A stretch of DNA of 14,866 nt, from NCBI GenBank assembly GCA_013205585.1, contig JABMML010000272.1, positions 1 through 14,866 of the forward strand, given 5' to 3'. The translations under genes and the position numbers were made by a program. Below the pieces are notes generated by a model. The model was not told where the DNA came from and did no database searches. It saw only the letters and a list, made by a program, of their open reading frames with translations. This document shows, piece after piece, positions 1 through 5,576 of the stretch (its first letter is position 1; each line of letters opens with the position of its first letter). The stretch comes from Chitinophagaceae bacterium. GTDB lineage: Bacteria; Bacteroidota; Bacteroidia; Chitinophagales; Chitinophagaceae.

Positions 1-16
1 ATTCCATTCATTTCCA

Positions 17-24
17 TATCTTTG
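17..24 (+). promoter_or_regulatory. Candidate Bacteroidota -7 promoter element before infA
   Basis: TATCTTTG matches the Bacteroidota primary sigma factor -7 consensus TAnnTTTG at every fixed position. It is followed by C, as is common, and ends 16 bases before the infA ATG, so a transcript from it would have a leader of only about ten bases. The -33 element would lie at or beyond the left edge and cannot be checked. A caveat is that one frame reads through this stretch to a TAA at 36-38, so it could also be the 3' end of an upstream gene, with the promoter inside it or spurious. Confidence 0.45.
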
Positions 25-40
25 CAACCCCAAAATAAGT

Positions 41-259
41 ATGTCAAAACAACCGCTGATTAAACAAGATGGAGTAATTATAGAAGCAATGAGCAATGCT
101 ATGTTCAGAGTAAAGCTTGAAAATGGTCACGAAATCTTAGCAACAATATCTGGTAAAATGCGCATGCACTACATCAGAATTTTGCCAGGTGATAAAGTAG
201 GAGTGGAGATGAGTCCGTATGACTTAACAAGGGGAAGAATTATTTTCAGACATAAATAA
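41..259 (+). CDS. infA: Translation initiation factor IF-1
   Basis: IF-1 binds the A site of the 30S subunit during initiation and cooperates with IF-2 and IF-3. The 72-residue product has exactly the usual length and is a single S1-like OB-fold domain. Family hallmarks are the [16 protein letters not shown] segment near residues 19-34, ISGKMR around residues 37-42, [10 protein letters not shown] around 44-53, and the C-terminal [12 protein letters not shown]. The ATG at 41 gives the N-terminus expected from homologues. There is no Shine-Dalgarno sequence; the upstream bases are A-rich, as usual in Bacteroidota. It leads the ribosomal protein cluster here, 63 bases before rpmJ. A candidate TAnnTTTG promoter lies directly upstream, so it may start a transcript as well as receive read-through from upstream. 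Confidence 0.97.
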   Translation: MSKQPLIKQDGVIIEAMSNAMFRVKLENGHEILATISGKMRMHYIRILPGDKVGVEMSPYDLTRGRIIFRHK

Positions 260-322
260 GCTGAATCTATTTCTTCAAAAGCATTTAAAAAACATTAGGA
301 ATAAATATTTAAAAACAAAAAG

Positions 323-439
323 ATGAAAGTTAGAGCATCTATCAAAAAACGTAGTGCCGATTGCAAAATCGTAAAGCGTAAAGGCGTATTATTTGTAATC
401 AACAAAAAGAACCCTCGCTTTAAGCAAAGACAAGGATAG
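323..439 (+). CDS. rpmJ: 50S ribosomal protein L36, zinc-free type
   Basis: This 38-residue protein begins [11 protein letters not shown] and ends PRFKQRQG, the invariant start and end of bacterial L36, and has the exact family length. L36 sits in the large subunit and contacts 23S rRNA. Zinc-binding L36 uses three cysteines and a histidine at about positions 11, 14, 27 and 33. Here these are S11, C14, N27 and F33, so only one ligand is left and zinc cannot be bound in the normal way. This is the 'C-minus' form known to allow ribosome assembly without zinc, and is usual in Bacteroidota. The gene lies between infA and rpsM, its standard place, and a terminator-like hairpin follows it. Confidence 0.96.
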   Translation: MKVRASIKKRSADCKIVKRKGVLFVINKKNPRFKQRQG

Positions 440-445
440 TAAGAC

Positions 446-470
446 TTTTAGCGGATACGCTAAAGTTTTT
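446..470 (+). terminator. Weak terminator-like hairpin between rpmJ and rpsM
   Basis: The arms TTTTAGCG (446-453) and CGCTAAAG (458-465) pair as seven Watson-Crick pairs plus one T-G pair. They enclose the loop GATA and are followed at once by five T (466-470). This is the layout of a short intrinsic terminator or attenuator. The stem is short and the operon continues into rpsM, so partial termination or mRNA processing is more likely than a full stop. Confidence 0.45.
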
Positions 471-507
471 AGAAAATAAAAATTAACAAAAAATCAAGTT
501 TTAGCAT

Positions 508-888
508 ATGGCTCGTATTGCAGGTATCGACTTACCAAAAAACAAAAGAGGAGAAATAGGACTACAGTACATTTTCGGTATTGGACATTCTACAGCTCAG
601 TACATCTTAAACAAAGCAAACATCAGTTACGATAAAAAAGTAAATGAGTGGAATGACGATGAGCAAACTGCTATTCGTAATATCATCAATGCTGAATTTA
701 AAGTAGAAGGTGCTTTACGTAGTGAAGTATCTATGAGTATTAAGCGTTTATTAGATATCGCTTGTTACCGTGGTTTACGTCACAGAAAAGGTTTACCTGT
801 TCGTGGTCAACGTACTAAGACTAACTCTCGTACTCGTAAGGGTAAGCGTAAGACTGTTGCTGGTAAGAAGAAAGTAGCTAAGAAATAA
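508..888 (+). CDS. rpsM: 30S ribosomal protein S13
   Basis: S13 lies in the head of the small subunit and makes bridges to the 50S subunit and contacts with P-site tRNA. The product is 126 residues (E. coli about 118). It begins [14 protein letters not shown], has the helix-two-turn-helix region with [10 protein letters not shown] at about 22-31, and carries the signature [15 protein letters not shown] near residues 89-103. It ends in a very basic tail rich in Lys and Arg that would thread toward tRNA. The ATG at 508 is preceded by AT-rich sequence without a Shine-Dalgarno site. It is the first gene of the classical alpha operon order (rpsM, rpsK, rpsD, rpoA, rplQ), which is kept intact here. 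Confidence 0.97.
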   Translation: MARIAGIDLPKNKRGEIGLQYIFGIGHSTAQYILNKANISYDKKVNEWNDDEQTAIRNIINAEFKVEGALRSEVSMSIKRLLDIACYRGLRHRKGLPVRGQRTKTNSRTRKGKRKTVAGKKKVAKK

Positions 889-912
889 TTTTAGTTCCAC
901 CTAAAAATCGGA

Positions 913-932
913 TCCTACTTACTATAGTAGGG
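913..932 (+). other. RNA hairpin between rpsM and rpsK
   Basis: CCTACT (914-919) pairs with AGTAGG (926-931) around the six-base loop TACTAT; a T-G pair can extend the stem outward (913-932). No T-run follows, so this is not an intrinsic terminator. It lies mid-gap in a 111-base space. An mRNA processing or stabilising structure, or part of a translational control element, is possible; the role is unknown. Confidence 0.4.
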
Positions 933-999
933 GAGATTTAATTAAAAACCCGTTTCTATTACAAGTAACAACAAGTAATAAAAACACACCTCAAAAAAA

Positions 1000-1410
1000 A
1001 TGGCAAAACCAATCAAAGCACAAAACAGTGCAAAAGCGGCTTCTAAGAAAAGAGTCGTGAAAATTGATGCATCTGGAGAAGTTCGTATCAGTGCAACATT
1101 CAACAATTTAATTATTGCTTTCACTAATAAAGCAGGTCAAGTGATCAGCTGGAGCAGTGCTGGTAAAATGGGATTCAGAGGTTCTAAGAAGAACACTCCC
1201 TATGCAGCTCAAATGGCAGCAGCAGATGCAGCAAAAGTAGCATCAGACGCTGGTGTTAAAAGAGTGGAGGTATTTGTAAAAGGTCCAGGTTCTGGTCGTG
1301 AAGGAGCTATTCGTTCTATTTCACAATCAGGAATTGAAGTCACTTCTATTCGCGACGTAACTCCAATGCCGCACAATGGATGTCGTCCTCCAAAACAAAG
1401 AAGAGTTTAA
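1000..1410 (+). CDS. rpsK: 30S ribosomal protein S11
   Basis: S11 sits on the platform of the small subunit near the 3' end of 16S rRNA and the mRNA exit path. The 136-residue product is slightly longer than the usual 128-130 because of an Ala/Lys-rich N-terminus (residues 1-20). The core is canonical: [11 protein letters not shown] around 26-36, [19 protein letters not shown] around 53-71, [10 protein letters not shown] around 97-106, and a C-terminal block [18 protein letters not shown]. That block contains the Asn-Gly pair (N126-G127) at the site where the E. coli protein carries isoaspartate. The ATG at 1000 follows a run of eight A, a typical Bacteroidota leader without Shine-Dalgarno. 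It is the second gene of the alpha operon. Confidence 0.97.
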   Translation: MAKPIKAQNSAKAASKKRVVKIDASGEVRISATFNNLIIAFTNKAGQVISWSSAGKMGFRGSKKNTPYAAQMAAADAAKVASDAGVKRVEVFVKGPGSGREGAIRSISQSGIEVTSIRDVTPMPHNGCRPPKQRRV

Positions 1411-1429
1411 TTTTTATATAACCAACAAG

Positions 1430-1468
1430 GGTGTATCATTCATTTTAGATTTTTACTGATGATACATC
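1430..1468 (+). promoter_or_regulatory. Stem-loop in the rpsD leader
   Basis: TGTATCAT (1432-1439) pairs perfectly with ATGATACA (1459-1466). G-T and G-C pairs can extend it outward (1430-1431 with 1467-1468), and a T-G pair inward (1440-1458). The loop is about 17-19 bases. The structure ends 27 bases before the rpsD start and has no T-run. In E. coli and Bacillus, S4 represses translation of its operon by binding a leader structure, so a regulatory role is plausible here, but no known S4 leader motif was recognised. Confidence 0.45.
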
Positions 1469-1495
1469 GACACTAAAAAATCACAAACAAGCATT

Positions 1496-2101
1496 ATGGC
1501 ACGTTACACAGGACCCAAAACCAAAATTTGTCGCATTTTTGGCGAACCTATTTTAGGAAACGCAAAATGGTTAGGCAAAAACAGCAACCCTCCCGGTCAG
1601 CATGGCGCACAACGTAAGCGCAAGCAATTAGGTGAGTACGCTTTACAATTAAGAGAAAAACAAAAAGCCAAATACACTTATGGTGTATTAGAGCGTCAAT
1701 TCCGCAAAACATTTGAGGAAGCTTCACGTATCAAAGGCGTTACAGGTGAAAACTTAATCAAATTATTAGAATCTCGTTTAGACAATACCATTTATAGAAT
1801 GGGATTAGCAGCTAGTCGTCCAGAAGCACGTCAGTTAGTAGCACATAAGCATATCACTGTAAATGGTGCTGTAACAAATGTACCTTCTTATACATGTCGT
1901 CCAGGTGATGTGGTTGCTTACCGTCCAAAGAGTGCACATAATACATCTATCGTTGCCAAGCAACGTGGTAAGAATACTAAGTTCAGCTGGGTAGATTGGA
2001 ATGAAACGACCAACACAGGTACTTTTATTACCATGCCAGAGCGTGAGGCGGTTCCTGAAAACATTAAGGAGCAACTAATCGTCGAATTGTATTCTAAGTA
2101 G
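1496..2101 (+). CDS. rpsD: 30S ribosomal protein S4
   Basis: S4 is a primary 16S rRNA binding protein that nucleates small subunit assembly and shapes the mRNA entry site. In several bacteria it also represses its own operon. The 201-residue product has the usual length. It begins MARYTGPKTKICRIFGE, has the basic PPGQHGAQRKRKQLGEYALQL-type region at about 32-52, then LESRLDN and the S4 RNA-binding domain at about 90-155 (RPEARQLVAHKHITVNG). Some S4 proteins carry four N-terminal zinc cysteines; only C12 is seen in that region, so this is the zinc-free form, matching the zinc-free L36. The ATG at 1496 gives the conserved N-terminus. Its last two codons and stop are part of a 14-bp tandem duplication. 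Confidence 0.97.
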   Translation: MARYTGPKTKICRIFGEPILGNAKWLGKNSNPPGQHGAQRKRKQLGEYALQLREKQKAKYTYGVLERQFRKTFEEASRIKGVTGENLIKLLESRLDNTIYRMGLAASRPEARQLVAHKHITVNGAVTNVPSYTCRPGDVVAYRPKSAHNTSIVAKQRGKNTKFSWVDWNETTNTGTFITMPEREAVPENIKEQLIVELYSK

Positions 2102-2120
2102 TAGTATCTAAGTAGTAGTA
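2093..2120 (+). repeat. Perfect 14-bp tandem duplication at the rpsD stop codon
   Basis: TCTAAGTAGTAGTA occurs twice in direct succession (2093-2106 and 2107-2120). The first copy contains the final Ser-Lys codons and the TAG stop of rpsD; the second lies wholly in the gap before rpoA. It looks like a small slippage-type duplication. TAG also occurs repeatedly within it, in more than one frame. Confidence 0.85.
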
Positions 2121-2131
2121 AGTAAAAAATT

Positions 2132-2147
2132 TCTTCCCTAAGGAAGA
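2132..2147 (+). other. Small hairpin before rpoA
   Basis: TCTTCC (2132-2137) and GGAAGA (2142-2147) form a perfect 6-bp stem with the tetraloop CTAA, 22 bases before the rpoA start. No T-run follows. It may stabilise or mark a processing site in the rpsD-rpoA message; it could also be chance. Confidence 0.35.
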
Positions 2148-2169
2148 TTCAAATAAAAATTAAATTGAC

Positions 2170-3174
2170 ATGGCTATATTAAGTTTTCAAAAACCAGACA
2201 AAATTGTTTTACAAAAAGCAAATGACTTTGAAGGACAATTCGAATTCCGTCCATTAGAGCCAGGTTTTGGTTTAACATTAGGCAACTCATTAAGAAGAGT
2301 TTTATTAAGTTCTTTAGAAGGTTTTGCAATTATAGGTATCAAAGTAGAAGGAGTAGACCACGAGTTTGCTACTTTAAAAGGTATCACAGAAGACGTTACT
2401 GAATTAATCTTAAACTTAAAGCAAGTTCGTTTTAAGCGTAAGGCCGACCAAGAAGTGAGTTCTGAAAAAATTACTTTATCTATTAAAGGTAGCAGCGAAT
2501 TTAACGCAGGTCATATTGGTGATGCTTCTCAGCAGTTCCAAGTAATGAACCCTGAATTAGTTATTTGCACAATGGACGCTACTTCTAAATTAGAAATAGA
2601 ATTAACTATTAGCAAAGGACGTGGTTACATTCCTGCTGAAGAGAATAAATTAAAAGAAATGCCATTTGGTTATATCGCTATCGATTCTATTCACACACCT
2701 ATCAAGAACGTTAAATACGCTATTGAGAACTACCGTGTTGAACAAAGAACAGATTACGAGAAATTAATTTTAGACGTAGCTACAGATGGTACTATCCATC
2801 CTGAAGATGCGGTGAAGCAAGCTTCTAGAATTTTAATTCAACATTTGATGATCATCACTGATGAGAACATCACTTTTGATAATAAAGAAGACAAGAAAGA
2901 AGATGTAGTGGATGAGCAAGTATTGCAATTAAGAAAAGTATTGAAAACTCCATTAGAGGATTTAGACCTTTCAGTTCGTGCATTCAATTGCTTAAAAGCT
3001 GCTAAAATTAATAGCTTAAGTGAGCTTGTTCAATATGAGCAAGAAGACTTAATGAAATTTAGAAACTTTGGTCAAAAATCTTTATCTGAAATCGAGCAAG
3101 TACTAATCGAAAGAGGATTAAGCTTTGGAATGGACCTTGGTAAATTAGGATTAGACAAATTAGATTTACAATAG
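2170..3174 (+). CDS. rpoA: DNA-directed RNA polymerase subunit alpha
   Basis: The alpha dimer scaffolds RNA polymerase assembly, and its C-terminal domain contacts promoter DNA and activators. The 334-residue product has the normal length. The N-terminal assembly domain (about 1-230) shows the conserved GNSLRRVLLSSLEG block (38-51), with R42-R43 at the place of the assembly-critical arginine, and HTPIKNVKYAIENYRV (175-190). A charged, Lys/Asp/Glu-rich linker covers about 233-250. The C-terminal domain (about 258-322) has SVRAFNCLK with R270 and N273, equivalent to E. coli R265 and N268, which bind the DNA minor groove. FGQKSLSEIEQVL and RGLSFGMDL follow. A short extra tail, GKLGLDKLDLQ, ends the protein. 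The ATG at 2170 gives the conserved MAILSFQKPDK start. Confidence 0.98.
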   Translation: MAILSFQKPDKIVLQKANDFEGQFEFRPLEPGFGLTLGNSLRRVLLSSLEGFAIIGIKVEGVDHEFATLKGITEDVTELILNLKQVRFKRKADQEVSSEKITLSIKGSSEFNAGHIGDASQQFQVMNPELVICTMDATSKLEIELTISKGRGYIPAEENKLKEMPFGYIAIDSIHTPIKNVKYAIENYRVEQRTDYEKLILDVATDGTIHPEDAVKQASRILIQHLMIITDENITFDNKEDKKEDVVDEQVLQLRKVLKTPLEDLDLSVRAFNCLKAAKINSLSELVQYEQEDLMKFRNFGQKSLSEIEQVLIERGLSFGMDLGKLGLDKLDLQ

Positions 3175-3189
3175 TCGAAACACTAAAAG

Positions 3190-3259
3190 TAAGTCACTAT
3201 TTATAACGAGCGAAAGCTCAAACCTTACAATTCCTGACACGGTGTAAGGATAAAACTTA
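3190..3259 (+). promoter_or_regulatory. Two-hairpin structured leader of rplQ
   Basis: Two hairpins stand side by side. GAGC (3208-3211) and GCTC (3216-3219) close a GAAA loop, a classical GNRA tetraloop. CCTTACA (3223-3229) and TGTAAGG (3243-3249) form a perfect 7-bp stem over a 13-base loop. A weaker outer helix TAAGT (3190-3194) with ACTTA (3255-3259) could close both into a three-way junction just before the rplQ ATG at 3266. There is no T-run, so this is not a terminator. A leader controlling rplQ translation or processing is possible. No known motif was identified, and no covariation was tested. Confidence 0.45.
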
Positions 3260-3265
3260 AAAGTC

Positions 3266-3811
3266 ATGCGTCACGGAGACAAACAAAACAACCTAGGTAG
3301 AAAAAAAGCACATAGAGATGCTTTATTAATGAATTTAGCTTGTCAAGTAATTACGCACAAGCGTATTGTTACTACATTAGCTAAAGCAAAAGCTTTAAGA
3401 ACTTATGTAGAGCCATTAATTACCAAAACAAAGAAAACAGCTACTAAAGAAGAAATTAGCCATAACCACAGAGTGGTGTTTAGCTATTTGAACGACAAAG
3501 CGGCTGTAAAAGAATTATTTACAGTGGTAGCACCAAAAATTGCTGCTCGTCCCGGTGGTTACACACGTATCATTAAATTAGGTATTCGTCCAGGTGACAA
3601 TGCTGAAAAAGCAATGATTGAGTTAGTGGATTTCAACGAAGTGTACGGTAATTCAATAGCTACGGCTGGCGAACCTGCTAAGAAAACGCGTCGTAGTAAA
3701 TCAACTGCTACTGCTACTAAAAAAGCACCAGCAAAAGCTAAAGCAGAGGCGGAAGCGCCAGCAGCTGAGGCTGAAACTGCAACAGATTCACCTGAAACTG
3801 CTGCTGAATAA
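3266..3811 (+). CDS. rplQ: 50S ribosomal protein L17 with long Ala/Lys/Glu tail
   Basis: L17 is a large-subunit protein near the peptide exit tunnel. The 181-residue product begins [20 protein letters not shown], the family signature, with [19 protein letters not shown] (36-54) and [21 protein letters not shown] (96-116), ending the core near residue 128. E. coli L17 has 127 residues. The remaining 45-50 residues form a low-complexity extension: basic at first ([21 protein letters not shown]), then acidic and Ala-rich ([21 protein letters not shown], in sequence order). Such tails on L17 are common in Bacteroidota, and this one is probably disordered and surface-exposed. It is the last gene of the alpha operon, followed by a strong terminator. 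Confidence 0.97.
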   Translation: MRHGDKQNNLGRKKAHRDALLMNLACQVITHKRIVTTLAKAKALRTYVEPLITKTKKTATKEEISHNHRVVFSYLNDKAAVKELFTVVAPKIAARPGGYTRIIKLGIRPGDNAEKAMIELVDFNEVYGNSIATAGEPAKKTRRSKSTATATKKAPAKAKAEAEAPAAEAETATDSPETAAE

Positions 3812-3833
3812 TGAGTTTAACGAATTAACATAT

Positions 3834-3864
3834 AAGGCAAGACTAACCGTCTTGCCTTTTTTTT
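3834..3864 (+). terminator. Intrinsic terminator of the ribosomal/alpha operon
   Basis: AAGGCAAGAC (3834-3843) and GTCTTGCCTT (3849-3858) form a perfect 10-bp stem with the loop TAACC. Its 3' arm runs into an uninterrupted T-tract (3857-3864). It lies 22 bases after the rplQ stop and gives a clear 3' end for the operon, separating it from carA. Confidence 0.93.
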
Positions 3865-3937
3865 GCGCTTTTTCGTCATTTCTTTTGATTCAGGCACAAT
3901 GTTTAAAAGTTATTATGGAAAAGTAAAAAATTGTTTC

Positions 3938-3945
3938 TTTTTTTG
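3938..3945 (+). promoter_or_regulatory. Possible -7 element for carA (weak)
   Basis: carA needs its own promoter because a strong terminator lies upstream. TTTTTTTG at 3938-3945, in the sequence TTTCTTTTTTTGCATAAC, fits TAnnTTTG apart from the second base. It is 21 bases before the carA ATG. No TTTG-like -33 box was found at the expected distance, so this is a weak candidate in the 155-base gap between rplQ and carA. Confidence 0.22.
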
Positions 3946-3966
3946 CATAACAAAACGATTACCCAA

Positions 3967-5061
3967 ATGAGCGCACAACCAGCAATTTTAGTTTTAGCCG
4001 ATGGCCATGTATTTCACGGTCAAGCCTTTGGTAAAATTGGTACTACCACCGGTGAAATATGTTTTAATACGGGTATGACAGGATACCAAGAAGTATTTAC
4101 CGATCCTAGTTATACTGGCCAAATTATTATCATGAACAATGTGCACGTGGGTAATTATGGTGTTAGGAAAACTGATATTGAAAGTAAGTCGGTAAAAATT
4201 CATGGATTAATTGGACGCAACTTAGAAGAAAAATATAGCCGTTTACTTGCCGATGGTAATTTGAATGAATATTTAATTGAAAATAATATTGTTTCTATAG
4301 AAGGCCTAGACACAAGAGCCTTGGTTATACATGTTAGAAATTCAGGCGCGATGAACTGTATTATCTCTTCAGATAATTTAGATGTAGATGCTTTAAAAGC
4401 GCAACTCGCAAAAGTGCCTAGCATGGATGGTTTAGAATTAGCCAGCACTGTGAGCACCAAAGAAATATATGAGTTGGGCGATACTAGTTCAAAAATAAAA
4501 GTAGCTGTTTTAGATTTTGGCGTGAAGCAGCATATATTACAATGTTTAGTAGATAGAGGAGTACATGTAAGAGTGCATCCCGCTAAAACCGATTTTGCTA
4601 CTTTAAAAGCGTTTAATCCAACTGGTTATTTTTTATCCAATGGTCCTGGAGACCCAGCACCGATGGACTATGCCATTAAAACTATTAAAGAAGTTTTAAA
4701 AGAAAAGAAACCTTTATTTGGTATTTGTTTAGGCCATCAATTACTAGCCTTGGCCAATGATATTCCTACTTTTAAAATGCACCATGGTCACCGTGGATTA
4801 AACCACCCAGTGAAAAATGTAATTACAGGTTTATGTGAAATAACTACACAGAACCATGGCTTCGGCGTAGATCCTGATGCAGTGCGCAAACATCCCAATG
4901 TAATTGTTTCACATGTGAATTTAAACGATGACTCTATTGAAGGTATTAAATTAAAAGACCGTCCCGCCTTTAGCGTTCAATACCATCCAGAAGCAACACC
5001 TGGTCCGCACGATAGCAGATATTTATTTGATGATTTCGTATCTTTAATGAAGGCTAACTAA
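3967..5061 (+). CDS. carA: Carbamoyl-phosphate synthase small (glutaminase) subunit
   Basis: CarA hydrolyses glutamine and passes ammonia to the large subunit CarB, which makes carbamoyl phosphate for pyrimidines and arginine. The start chosen is ATG 3967 (364 residues), since MSAQPAILVLADGHVFHG matches the family N-terminus; an in-frame TTG at 3931 would add 12 residues with no family match. The N-terminal CarA domain has GMTGYQEVFTDPSYTGQI (36-53). The class I amidotransferase domain has the nucleophile elbow FGICLGHQ with C254, and QYHPEA with H340 and E342, completing the Cys-His-Glu triad. NGPGDP and NHGF motifs are also present. carB is not in the window. aroQ follows after 23 bases, suggesting co-transcription. 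Confidence 0.96.
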   Translation: MSAQPAILVLADGHVFHGQAFGKIGTTTGEICFNTGMTGYQEVFTDPSYTGQIIIMNNVHVGNYGVRKTDIESKSVKIHGLIGRNLEEKYSRLLADGNLNEYLIENNIVSIEGLDTRALVIHVRNSGAMNCIISSDNLDVDALKAQLAKVPSMDGLELASTVSTKEIYELGDTSSKIKVAVLDFGVKQHILQCLVDRGVHVRVHPAKTDFATLKAFNPTGYFLSNGPGDPAPMDYAIKTIKEVLKEKKPLFGICLGHQLLALANDIPTFKMHHGHRGLNHPVKNVITGLCEITTQNHGFGVDPDAVRKHPNVIVSHVNLNDDSIEGIKLKDRPAFSVQYHPEATPGPHDSRYLFDDFVSLMKAN

Positions 5062-5084
5062 TATCATATCACAAAATCAAAACC

Positions 5085-5522
5085 ATGCTTAATATTACCA
5101 TCATCAACGGGCCTAATTTAAATTTATTGGGCAAGCGTGAACCAGGTGTGTATGGTAATGAAAGTTTTGATGATTGCTTATTGCAATTAAAAGAAGCTTT
5201 TCCTCAAGTCAATTTCACTTATTTTCAATCTAATGTAGAAGGGGAGATTGTCAATGCGATTCAACAATATGGTTTTAACCAAGATGGTATGATCTTAAAT
5301 CCTGCTGCTTATACTCATACCTCTATTGCCATTGGCGATGCAGTGGCTGCTATTAAAACACCGGTAATTGAAGTGCATATTAGCAATGTACATGCCAGAG
5401 AGGATTTCAGAAAAATATCACATGTTTCGGCTAAGTCGGTAGGTTCTATTGTTGGCCTAGGTCTAAAAGGCTATGCCTTAGCCACTGAATGGTTTTTAAC
5501 CAAGGCAGGGGCTATTCAATAA
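5085..5522 (+). CDS. aroQ: 3-dehydroquinate dehydratase, type II
   Basis: This enzyme removes water from 3-dehydroquinate to give 3-dehydroshikimate, the third step of the shikimate pathway to aromatic amino acids, by the type II trans-elimination mechanism (a cytosolic dodecamer in the family). The 145-residue product has normal length. Motifs in order are INGPNLNLLGKREPGVYG (7-24) with N11, the catalytic R18 and the catalytic Tyr Y23 on the lid loop; FQSNVEGEI (47-55); ILNPAAYTHTS (70-80) with N72; and EVHISN (96-101) with the catalytic H98. The C-terminal segment has FRKISHVS and GLGLKGYALA. All expected active-site residues are present. It lies between carA and a glycosyltransferase gene; no other shikimate gene is nearby. 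Confidence 0.95.
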   Translation: MLNITIINGPNLNLLGKREPGVYGNESFDDCLLQLKEAFPQVNFTYFQSNVEGEIVNAIQQYGFNQDGMILNPAAYTHTSIAIGDAVAAIKTPVIEVHISNVHAREDFRKISHVSAKSVGSIVGLGLKGYALATEWFLTKAGAIQ

Positions 5523-5576
5523 GTTTTCATACATTTATTGGGTGGTAGTATACTATTGCATATAAAAAAACGCTTT

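Noticed and set aside
1..38. Tail of an upstream coding gene ending at TAA 36-38
   Set aside because: Only about twelve codons are visible, none recognisable, and the stretch also fits a promoter; it cannot be called.
942..1124. 60-codon - strand frame with a hydrophobic stretch across the rpsM-rpsK gap
   Set aside because: It overlaps the start of rpsK and its hydrophobicity comes from reading Lys/Ala codons backward.
916..2124. Complementary 9-mers TACTTACTA (916-924) and TAGTAAGTA (2116-2124) in two gaps
   Set aside because: Nine AT-rich bases over 1.2 kb are likely by chance, and the second lies in the TAG-rich duplication.
3885..3916. Sigma70-like boxes TTGATT and TATTAT before carA
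   Set aside because: The spacing of 20 bases is poor, and Bacteroidota use a different promoter consensus.
3931..3966. TTG at 3931 as a longer carA start
   Set aside because: The extra 12 residues do not match the CarA family; ATG 3967 gives the expected N-terminus.
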